A stretch of 26,361 nt of DNA from a virus. The translations under genes and the position numbers were made by a program. Positions 6,675 to 13,066 of the stretch are shown piece after piece. Numbering within the stretch: position 1 is the stretch's first letter; the number at the start of each line of letters is the position of its first letter. The stretch is from positions 1 through 26,361 of the IMG/VR virus record IMGVR_UViG_3300034272_001023. One strand, written 5' to 3'. The notes beneath the pieces are model-generated. The model saw nothing but the letters and a program-made list of their open reading frames with translations. It did no database searches and was not told the origin of the DNA.

Positions 6675-7669
6675 TACTTTTGACGATTGCGAATCATTGC
6701 CAGAATGTCTTCGGCACGTTGACTAGCAGGTTTGGCTGCTGCCACCGGTGCAGTAACTTCTGGCTCATCTACTTCAAATGGAGGTTCGTCGTGTGTTGCC
6801 GCAGGTGCTGGACGGGATACTACAACAGGTTTCGAAACTGGAGTAGATTCGTCGTCAGACTGTTTGTTGCCAGCAGTACTAGCCATTCCAACTGGTTTGT
6901 AATAAGCACTCCACTTATCAGCATCAAATGGTTCACCATTCACACTGGCTTCAAACATTTCTTTGATAATTTTTAGTTCTGCGTCAGATGGCTTTTTAGG
7001 CAAAAAGTCATTCAGATTGTACAATCCAAATTTTTCAATGGCTTGCAGTTCTGTAGAAGTCAGTGCCGATTCTTTACGTGCCCAAGTGCTAGTATTGTAG
7101 TCAGCATATCCGCCTTTACTGGTTTTCTTAATACTGAAATCCAGACCAGCTTCGTAGTCAGTTGGCAAGTTTTCCAACTCAGGATCCATCAAAGCATTTT
7201 TAATGAGATTAAAAATCTGAGGACTGATAATGAATCGACGAATCGGATTGTCTGTGGGTTTGTCATCAGTGAGAGGATTTTCGTGTACAAATCCTTGCAT
7301 GATATAACTGCGTTTTTTCCAGTACTTACGACCCATTTCTTCAAGACTCTTGTCCTTGAACCAAGTACGAACTTCTGCAAGGATAGGACATGCTTCGCCC
7401 CACATTTCAACGCAAGGTACTTGTACAAAAGTAGGTTTGCTATCAACTTGCCCTTTTACACCAGCAAAAGGAAGTTTAATCATAAGTCGTTCGACCCAGA
7501 AAAAATCATTTTTTGTATTTGCGTCTGGAAGGAAACGTACACGAGCTGTAGTACCTTCTGGGATATTCCAATGGGCATAAATGCCATTGTCACCGCCTGA
7601 TTGGCCGCCTTGTCCCTTGTTTTCTTGTGCTTGAAGTTTTGCACGAATTTCTGCTAAAGATGTTGCCAT
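6674..7669 (-). CDS. gp32: gp32 single-stranded DNA-binding protein
   Basis: 331 residues (T4: 301). The N-terminal LAEIRAKLQAQ resembles the basic cooperativity segment. The core has RVRFLPDANTKNDFFWVERLMIKLPFAG, WKKRSYIMQGFV and NPIRRFIISPQIFNLIKNALMD, the typical OB-fold pattern. The C-terminal 60 residues are Pro/Ala/Glu-rich and acidic, like the partner-binding tail, ending RAEDILAMIRNRQK. Only two cysteines (C86, C94) sit in the zinc region, where T4 has three Cys and one His, so the zinc site appears degenerate. It is first in the recombination operon with a strong ribosome site (AGGAG) and a complex promoter region. Coats single-stranded DNA in replication and recombination. Confidence 0.95.
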   Translation of the reverse strand: MATSLAEIRAKLQAQENKGQGGQSGGDNGIYAHWNIPEGTTARVRFLPDANTKNDFFWVERLMIKLPFAGVKGQVDSKPTFVQVPCVEMWGEACPILAEVRTWFKDKSLEEMGRKYWKKRSYIMQGFVHENPLTDDKPTDNPIRRFIISPQIFNLIKNALMDPELENLPTDYEAGLDFSIKKTSKGGYADYNTSTWARKESALTSTELQAIEKFGLYNLNDFLPKKPSDAELKIIKEMFEASVNGEPFDADKWSAYYKPVGMASTAGNKQSDDESTPVSKPVVVSRPAPAATHDEPPFEVDEPEVTAPVAAAKPASQRAEDILAMIRNRQK

Positions 7670-7730
7670 AATGTTCTCCTATAAATTTAAGATGGTCTTT
7701 GTTGTGCCTAGATATATAACGCACCGTTGC

Positions 7731-7760
7731 AGTATATAACAATTGTATTTAGTCTGTCAA
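7731..7760 (-). promoter_or_regulatory. Proximal sigma-70-type promoter of the gp32 operon
   Basis: TTGACA (7755-7760) with TATACT (7731-7736) at 18 bases, or the overlapping TATATA (7733-7738) at 16 bases. The -35 box lies inside the perfect inverted repeat at 7748-7767. The leader to the gp32 ATG would be about 55 bases. Confidence 0.65.
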
Positions 7761-7767
7761 GACTAAA
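7748..7767. repeat. Inverted repeat over the proximal -35 box
   Basis: TTTAGTCT and AGACTAAA (8 bp, perfect) are separated by four bases, TGAC on the minus strand. The TTGACA box is inside, so a bound protein could block this promoter; as RNA from the distal promoter it would form a hairpin. There is no T-run, so a terminator is unlikely. Confidence 0.5.
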
Positions 7768-7784
7768 AGTGAAATTTTTGTTTA

Positions 7785-7807
7785 GCACAATTAAAGTATA
7801 ACTGTGC
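7785..7807. repeat. Operator-like palindrome over the distal -10 box
   Basis: GCACAATTA and TAACTGTGC flank five bases; eight of nine positions pair. The dyad covers the TATACT element, a layout typical of repressor sites, though no cognate regulator is visible in the window. Confidence 0.4.
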
Positions 7808-7823
7808 CGGAGACAGAATTCAA
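7795..7823 (-). promoter_or_regulatory. Distal sigma-70-type promoter of the gp32 operon
   Basis: TTGAAT (7818-7823) is 17 bases from TATACT (7795-7800) on the minus strand, starting right at the end of the upstream 484-residue gene (stop at 7825). The imperfect palindrome at 7785-7807 covers the -10 box. Confidence 0.55.
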
Positions 7824-7824
7824 G

Positions 7825-9279
7825 TTATTTGGTAATGCCGGCTAATTGTTTGAGAAGATTAGTTCCCAACTCTTCCATTACACCATTACTGTAACTGCCA
7901 ATTTCTCTATCCGCTGTGGTACTACCGTATTTTCCGTATCCGTATCCGTATACGCCCATGCGGGGAAATTTGAAATCTGGATTCCAAGCTGCGATTATAT
8001 CTTTTGCTCGTTCGACTTCTTCTTTGCTTTCGAAGTAATAAACACTGTTTTGGAATTTGAATTCAAATCCGTTATTTTTCAATAAATTATCTAAATTAGA
8101 ATCAATGATATCGTTATCAAATTGATCTTCATCATCCCGTGGATTGCTTAATTGGTTTGCAAATGGGCTGGGATTCTCATCTTCTTCCTCGATGTCCTGG
8201 CCCTTATGAGCATGTTTTTTATTTTGAACATCGATGGGATTAGTTTCTAGTGTTTCCAACATTTCGTTGGCCCACGACTCAAATTCTTCTCCGACACGAT
8301 TTTTATATTTGCTATAAGCTTTATACACAACTGGTAGAGCATCCATAAGTCTATCATCGAAAATTTTTCTTGTGAAACGTTCCCTCAGTGAGTTCAAGTC
8401 AATTTCATCTTCGTCAATAATTTCAGGTTGCCATAATGCTTTGTATTGGTCGTATCCACGTTGGCTGCGAAGTGAATGCAAGTCTCTGTGCAATCTACCA
8501 TAATGATCTATTGCACTGTTGACCATTTGTGTAGTTTCTATGTCTTCAAAAGTTCGGCCGCGCATATTTCTTGTAAATGTTTTAAGTGCATTCATTTCAC
8601 TTAAAATTTTATTAATATGTTTTCCGAAATCATCATTGAGTTGGCCGCCGTTTTTGACATGTCTTGCCAAGGCACGTGCGCCATTTATTGTAGTGCCTTC
8701 GGGACAACGATAACGTTCTCCCAAGGAATTTTCGATGTAGAACGATTCGATATTTCGACTTCTTGCACCAGGAATAGTTTCATCTACAATAGGTTTACTA
8801 TGACGAACAATTAGCTTTACGTTTTCAAGTTTCTGGTAACTACTTCTTCTTGTTCCGTAAAGTTTACTTTCTGTTACCTTAATATCGTCTTTATCTAATA
8901 TTTCTGCATTTTTATTTGCGTGTTTCAGATCTCTAAGATTAAGGCCGCTTTTTGCAATATCCCTAACATCAAAGCTTAACATATTTCTTTTTGCAAACAA
9001 TCTCAATGACTTTAAAAAGTTATACCATACTGCTTTTTCTTCTGGTGACATTTCACTGTCGATATCTTTGTCGAAGAATACTTTTAAGTTGTTTGAATCA
9101 ACCAAACTTATAGTAATATTGCCTAAATTTCTGTCGTTTATGACATAATCAAAATTAAAAAATCTAGCCTGTGTAGGATCTAACGTGGCTTTGGCATTTT
9201 CGTCGCCAATGTTTACCGCGTCGAATCGACTGCGAATTTTATCAAATAAGTTTTCAGCTACTTTTTCAATTTCTATCAT
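7825..9279 (-). CDS. Conserved unknown T4-like phage late protein, 484 residues
   Basis: Starts MIEIEKVAENLFDKIRSRFDAVN. Recognisable features are FFNFDYVINDRNLGNITISL (41-60), WYNFLKSLRLFAKRNMLSFDVRDI (85-108), and ESKLYGTRRSSYQKL followed by RHSKPIVDE and GARALARHVKNGG. I recall this arrangement from other marine T4-like myoviruses, always without a function. The C-terminal third is acidic and asparagine-rich, then aromatic and glycine-rich (GVYGYGYGKYGS), and ends LLKQLAGITK, a motif also seen in two neighbouring head-block proteins. A late box ends eight bases before the ATG, suggesting a leaderless late message and hence a structural or assembly role. The promoter overlaps the end of gp17. 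Confidence 0.88.
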   Translation of the reverse strand: MIEIEKVAENLFDKIRSRFDAVNIGDENAKATLDPTQARFFNFDYVINDRNLGNITISLVDSNNLKVFFDKDIDSEMSPEEKAVWYNFLKSLRLFAKRNMLSFDVRDIAKSGLNLRDLKHANKNAEILDKDDIKVTESKLYGTRRSSYQKLENVKLIVRHSKPIVDETIPGARSRNIESFYIENSLGERYRCPEGTTINGARALARHVKNGGQLNDDFGKHINKILSEMNALKTFTRNMRGRTFEDIETTQMVNSAIDHYGRLHRDLHSLRSQRGYDQYKALWQPEIIDEDEIDLNSLRERFTRKIFDDRLMDALPVVYKAYSKYKNRVGEEFESWANEMLETLETNPIDVQNKKHAHKGQDIEEEDENPSPFANQLSNPRDDEDQFDNDIIDSNLDNLLKNNGFEFKFQNSVYYFESKEEVERAKDIIAAWNPDFKFPRMGVYGYGYGKYGSTTADREIGSYSNGVMEELGTNLLKQLAGITK

Positions 9280-9286
9280 AGTATTA

Positions 9287-9293
9287 TATTTAT
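9287..9293 (-). promoter_or_regulatory. Late promoter box for the 484-residue protein at 7825-9279
   Basis: GATAAATA on the minus strand, overlapping the gp17 stop codon. Expected RNA start is 9281, two bases before the ATG at 9279. Confidence 0.55.
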
Positions 9294-10858
9294 CAAATCA
9301 TTATGAAGGGCATGGGCATCAAAATTTCATCGCTGGAATCTTTGAGCTTTTCATCTAAGTTGGGATCAAACTCTCGCAAGAACATAGACATTCGAACAGC
9401 TAACAACATAGACATTACTAAATCGTCTGTTTCCCCTATTTTGGCTGCATATCCGCTGCCTGCTGCTATAAAAGTTTTTAACTCACTTACTAATGCTTTA
9501 CTTGCAATGTGCAATTTTCGAGTTTCTATTAGATTTTTAAATTTAGAACAAGCAGATAATTTTGATTTATTAGTTGTTGTGAATCCTTTTCTATAAGTTC
9601 TATTCGATCCTACTTTTTTTGGCTCACTTAAAAATATACCTTTTATATTTTCTTCCCCGTATTCGCTAATTGCTACCAGTGCTGCTTCACCGAGGGTATT
9701 GTTTTCTACACTGTAATAAACATCATTATTTGATTTTGTAGTTTCCGCTAATGTCTTTGTTATCTCAGATAATATCTTTACCTGTGTTTGCACTGATGTT
9801 TTATTATGCTGCCATTCTGCTATTTGTTTCATGCTGGGCATTTCTAATACTTGGATAGCAGCAGGGTCTCCTCCTGTACCTAAACTAGGATCTAGCGCAA
9901 CTATGTAAACATTTCCTTGTTCTGGTTTTTTATACCAGCGAACCTGTCCTTGTTTAATCAACGGATCTATTCCCGACATTTCAGTTAAAAAGATAGGGTT
10001 AATCAGTGTTTCGTCGTGAATAATAAATTCGCATTCCATTTCTCGGCGAAAACGTTCTTCTCCTAATTGAGCACGCATTTCTGCTGCCCATTTTTCATCC
10101 CTGTCAGGATGCTCTTGCCATTTACTTCTATATGCCCTAAATCCGTTAACACCTAACTCTGTTTCATTGCCATATTCGTCAATGCGTTTATTTGCTTGAC
10201 GCCAAATTTGTGCAAACTGATCTTCATCACTGTTTGGTGTGCTGGTTATAATGCACTTACCGCCTGTTGCTAGTGTTGGACTAATCGACGTCCAGAATTC
10301 GCTGGCAATACTGGGTCGCACAAACGCAAACTCATCGCAATACAATAAGGATATACTCATACCACGACCAGTATTTTCTGTTGTGGTAGCACTTACTATT
10401 CGACTACCGTTGTCAAAATCTATGCTGCCCTTATTATAACTAGTTACACCTGCTCGAATATAATCCGGAACACTTTCGTATGCATATCGGATACGCTGCA
10501 TAATTTCCTGAGATCCAGTATATTTGTGAGCTGCAACAAGAACAGTGCTGTCAGGCACAAACATAGCATACCATAGCAGATATCCCGCGGCTGTTGTTGA
10601 CTTGCCCGTCTGTCGAGGCATCAATGATATTGAATATCTGTAATTATGATACGTTTCTACTAGTCTAGATTGATACTCAAATGGTTGATATCGTAATCTT
10701 CCTTTGGTAGGATGCTGAATATAAAAATAGTTTTCTAAAAAATATTGAGGACCATTTATCGGATCTGCACATTTAATGACCTCATGAATCTGTTCCTCAG
10801 TAAACGACTGTTTAACATTTGGTTTTTTAACGAGAACAGATTCTAGTGGTTTAGACAT
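9293..10858 (-). CDS. gp17: Terminase large subunit, DNA-packaging motor
   Basis: 521 residues (T4 gp17: 610). ATPase domain: MPRQTGKST (80-88) is Walker A, LLYCDEF (171-177) Walker B with the catalytic acid, IITSTPN (203-209) the coupling motif. Nuclease domain: VALDPSLGTGGDP with D323, SVENN with E385, and ETDDLVMS with D478/D479 give the RNase H-like metal site. It cuts concatemeric DNA and pumps it into the prohead through the portal. The shorter length reflects a missing N-terminal extension. It lies downstream of its own late box and is separated from the likely small subunit (16056-16541) by about 5 kb, unlike T4. All catalytic residues are present. Confidence 0.97.
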   Translation of the reverse strand: MSKPLESVLVKKPNVKQSFTEEQIHEVIKCADPINGPQYFLENYFYIQHPTKGRLRYQPFEYQSRLVETYHNYRYSISLMPRQTGKSTTAAGYLLWYAMFVPDSTVLVAAHKYTGSQEIMQRIRYAYESVPDYIRAGVTSYNKGSIDFDNGSRIVSATTTENTGRGMSISLLYCDEFAFVRPSIASEFWTSISPTLATGGKCIITSTPNSDEDQFAQIWRQANKRIDEYGNETELGVNGFRAYRSKWQEHPDRDEKWAAEMRAQLGEERFRREMECEFIIHDETLINPIFLTEMSGIDPLIKQGQVRWYKKPEQGNVYIVALDPSLGTGGDPAAIQVLEMPSMKQIAEWQHNKTSVQTQVKILSEITKTLAETTKSNNDVYYSVENNTLGEAALVAISEYGEENIKGIFLSEPKKVGSNRTYRKGFTTTNKSKLSACSKFKNLIETRKLHIASKALVSELKTFIAAGSGYAAKIGETDDLVMSMLLAVRMSMFLREFDPNLDEKLKDSSDEILMPMPFIMI

Positions 10859-10863
10859 TTCGA

Positions 10864-10892
10864 TTGCAAAAATAGATTAAATATGTTATACT
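10864..10892 (+). promoter_or_regulatory. Extended -10 sigma-70 promoter for the HNH gene
   Basis: TTGCAA (10864-10869), 17-base spacer, then TGTTATACT (10884-10892), which is TGn plus a -10 hexamer one base from consensus. RNA would start near 10899, 25 bases before the ATG at 10924. Confidence 0.72.
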
Positions 10893-10893
10893 A

Positions 10894-10900
10894 TATTTAT
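10894..10900 (-). promoter_or_regulatory. Late promoter box for gp17
   Basis: CCATAAATA on the minus strand; expected RNA start near 10888 and a leader of about 30 bases. It overlaps, on the opposite strand, the -10 region of the HNH gene promoter. No strong Shine-Dalgarno is seen before the gp17 ATG. Confidence 0.55.
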
Positions 10901-10923
10901 GGTATTAACTTTGTGAGTTCAAA

Positions 10924-11448
10924 ATGTCTGACGTACTGCTGTTGAACAGTGATTACAATCCAATTTCAGTTTTACCTCTAAGTGTTATCGGTTGGCAACA
11001 TGCTGTCAAACTATATTTCTTGGATCGCATCACTGTGGTTGAAGAATATGAAAACTGGGTAATTCGTAGTGAAAAATTCAGCATGAATGTGCCCTGTGTT
11101 GCAGTTACCAAAGAATACTTCCACTTTAAAAAGTCAGCGAAGTTTTCTCGCAGTAACATGTTCTTGCGAGATATGTACCAATGCCAGTACTGTGGTGAAG
11201 TTTTCGAGCATAAAGAACTTACTCTGGATCACGTAATCCCACGTGCTCAAGGAGGTAAGACTACCTGGGAAAACAGTGTAACAGCCTGTAAAAATTGTAA
11301 TCACAAAAAAGGACACAAGCTGATTAAACCACTACGCACACCATATAAGCCGGATCACTTCCAATTAATTAAAAAATGGAAGGAACGGTCTGTACAAGTG
11401 CGACACGAGAGTTGGTATCAATATTTGGGCATTAAGCCAAAGTCTTAG
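10924..11448 (+). CDS. HNH endonuclease
   Basis: 174 residues on the strand opposite to its neighbours. The HNH site is intact: C87-x2-C90, D102-H103 in LDHVIPRAQGG, N117 in WENSVTACKNC, C122-x2-C125 and H127. The N-terminal 85 residues (VLLLNSDYNPISVLPLSVIGWQHAVKLYF) match the usual domain before HNH in a widespread bacterial and phage group. It cuts DNA, metal-dependently. It may be a free-standing homing-type nuclease, a packaging helper (HNH proteins next to terminases do this in some phages), or a host-DNA nuclease. The host-type promoter suggests early expression, which favours a role other than packaging. Its stop overlaps the convergent 69-residue gene. Confidence 0.93.
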   Translation: MSDVLLLNSDYNPISVLPLSVIGWQHAVKLYFLDRITVVEEYENWVIRSEKFSMNVPCVAVTKEYFHFKKSAKFSRSNMFLRDMYQCQYCGEVFEHKELTLDHVIPRAQGGKTTWENSVTACKNCNHKKGHKLIKPLRTPYKPDHFQLIKKWKERSVQVRHESWYQYLGIKPKS

Positions 11449-11654
11449 ATAGGTTTTTCGCCAGTAAGATAAGGCTTACTGAACCAAAGTTTGAACCAAG
11501 CATCAGTGCCCGGTTTGATGTCGTTTTTACGCATCAGCTGGGCTTTTTCATTTCCGGTAACGCTGATGTTACTGCCAGAGTAACCTTGATATGCAGTCCA
11601 ATTTGGTCTGTTAGTTATGCCGGCTAACAGTTTTAATTCTTGAAGCGGATCCAT
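11445..11654 (-). CDS. Small protein with LAGI motif, 69 residues, last of the head-protein block
   Basis: Starts MDPLQELKLLAGITNRPNW; the ELKLLAGI segment resembles LLKQLAGI at the end of the 484-residue late protein (7825-9279) and MLRIAGI/MLKLAGM in the 771-residue protein. The second half, GTDAWFKLWFSKPYLTGEKP, is aromatic and looks conserved. Its ATG overlaps the stop of the upstream gene (TAATG) and its end overlaps the convergent HNH gene by three bases. No function is known to me; position suggests a head component. Confidence 0.75.
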   Translation of the reverse strand: MDPLQELKLLAGITNRPNWTAYQGYSGSNISVTGNEKAQLMRKNDIKPGTDAWFKLWFSKPYLTGEKPI

Positions 11655-12037
11655 TATACACCAAATTTATTTTTCTTTGGTTTAGATACAGGGCTTACTT
11701 TGTTAGTGCTTTCTAGTTCTCGACTTTTCAAATCGCCATTGTTTAAATCTTGGTAATGACTGCCCACTGCATCAAACGCATGTACTAACATCCTTTGTTC
11801 TTCTGGGGTATACGGAAAAGCTAAATTATTTCTGCCTGCCCAAGATTCTGAATCAACTGTGGGTGCCAGTGGGTCGATTCCGTCGGCTGCGGCCACAGCC
11901 ATCATAACACGATTTAACTCATATACTCTGTCAGCAAACTTCTCATCTCGAAATTTATCGAGACCCACTGTTGCTTGTTGGAGTCGCGAAGGAAGTTTTC
12001 CCTCTTTGTCTTCTAAGATTATATCTTTTATTTTCAT
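11654..12037 (-). CDS. Conserved unknown protein with capsid-targeting-like N-terminus, 127 residues
   Basis: Begins MKIKDIILE followed by DKEGK; ILE-D fits the T4 prohead-protease rule of cutting after (L/I)XE, and the short hydrophobic/basic leader resembles the T4 capsid-targeting peptide. The body, FADRVYELNRVMMAVAAADGIDP and SESWAGRNNLAFPYTPEEQRML, looks highly conserved and I recall similar proteins in other T4-like phages without a function. The C-terminus is basic (SKPKKNKFGV), compatible with DNA contact. The gene starts immediately after the stop of the 342-residue gene. Confidence 0.82.
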   Translation of the reverse strand: MKIKDIILEDKEGKLPSRLQQATVGLDKFRDEKFADRVYELNRVMMAVAAADGIDPLAPTVDSESWAGRNNLAFPYTPEEQRMLVHAFDAVGSHYQDLNNGDLKSRELESTNKVSPVSKPKKNKFGV

Positions 12038-13066
12038 TTACCAAGCCCTGCAAGACCAATAACGTGCTTTCCATCTCGGCCCTGGGTTAGCGCAGTTATG
12101 TCTGGCTCTAAAGCTCTTACGGCGTTTAGGATTAGATTTTTTAATTTTCATCTTTTTATCGCCAAAGTTTACCTTAACGACATTCCCTTTCGGACCGCGA
12201 ACATATACTTTAGATTTTTTAACATCGCCTTGCATGGGCTTACCCAACGACACTTCACGACCCTGATATTTTGCCTCATTATAAACTTGATCAGGGTCAT
12301 CGGTTAAGTATTCTTCTGCCAATTGATCAGCAATTATATCAATAATTTGTTCAAAGTCATCATCCGGGTGTAGTCTAAAATCTATCGAAGCATTATCGTA
12401 CATATCTTGCAATTTTTCCGATACATATGCTTCTTCTGCACCTTGGGGATTAGTTAACACTTGATAAATGTCTTTATCTCCTGATGCTAGATCTCTGAAA
12501 ATCATATCTACTTCGGCCATTCTACTTTCTTCGATGTCAGTTTTATCATCAGCAGGATTTTTTGTTAAAAGTATTTTTCCCTGTAATTCTGGTCGATTTT
12601 TTATAATAGCTAAAGCGTAATTATTGGCTCCGTTCTTCCAATCAAAAACTTTAGGCTGGCCTTTTTGCGAATAAATTTTTCCATCAATCTTAATGTACCA
12701 AGGCCCGCGATCTCTATCCATTTGTTGTTGGCGAAGTTTGCGTTCAAAGTCGGGATCATCTTCGTGGCCTAGCTCATGTTGAAGTTCTTGACGTTTAAAT
12801 TCACGTTTGCTCAGATCCATTTGGCGTTGTTGATCTCTTTCATAGTCCATGGGATTATAATAATTTGCCTCATTTAAATTAACTGATTCAAATAATGCTC
12901 CACTAACATTTAATAGTGCCATAGCTTTTTCATCAGCTTCTACAATGACGCCATCTGGCATGAAACCAACAATACCAGTTTCAATTACTAAATTGCCTAA
13001 CTCAATATCAAAACTATCTCCTAGTTTAATAATATTTTGTTCGATGATGACATCACGTATTTTCAT
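12038..13066 (-). CDS. Putative internal head protein with basic Cys/His C-terminus, 342 residues
   Basis: Starts MKIRDVIIE followed by QNI, again a capsid-targeting-like leader with an (I/L)XE end. Residues 65-120 are charged and glutamine-rich (DYERDQQRQMDLSKREFKRQELQ), probably coiled coil. Residues 122-170 (PWYIKIDGKIYSQKGQPKVFDW) form a small beta-rich domain. Residues 180-260 are acidic. The last 55 residues are very basic, with KRRKSFRARHNC and ARYWSCRAW; H323, C325 and C339 could bind metal. I recall this ending in structural proteins of marine T4-like phages. It overlaps the 771-residue gene by four bases (ATGA) with AAGG upstream. Confidence 0.85.
   Translation of the reverse strand: MKIRDVIIEQNIIKLGDSFDIELGNLVIETGIVGFMPDGVIVEADEKAMALLNVSGALFESVNLNEANYYNPMDYERDQQRQMDLSKREFKRQELQHELGHEDDPDFERKLRQQQMDRDRGPWYIKIDGKIYSQKGQPKVFDWKNGANNYALAIIKNRPELQGKILLTKNPADDKTDIEESRMAEVDMIFRDLASGDKDIYQVLTNPQGAEEAYVSEKLQDMYDNASIDFRLHPDDDFEQIIDIIADQLAEEYLTDDPDQVYNEAKYQGREVSLGKPMQGDVKKSKVYVRGPKGNVVKVNFGDKKMKIKKSNPKRRKSFRARHNCANPGPRWKARYWSCRAW

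Noticed and set aside
7043-7600. 185-codon plus-strand frame opposite gp32
   Set aside because: It mirrors the gp32 gene on the other strand, has no ribosome site and a Cys/Phe/Ser-rich composition typical of antisense frames.
7748-7767. Terminator for the 484-residue gene upstream of gp32
   Set aside because: The inverted repeat has no T-run after it and coincides with a -35 box, so a regulatory dyad is more likely.
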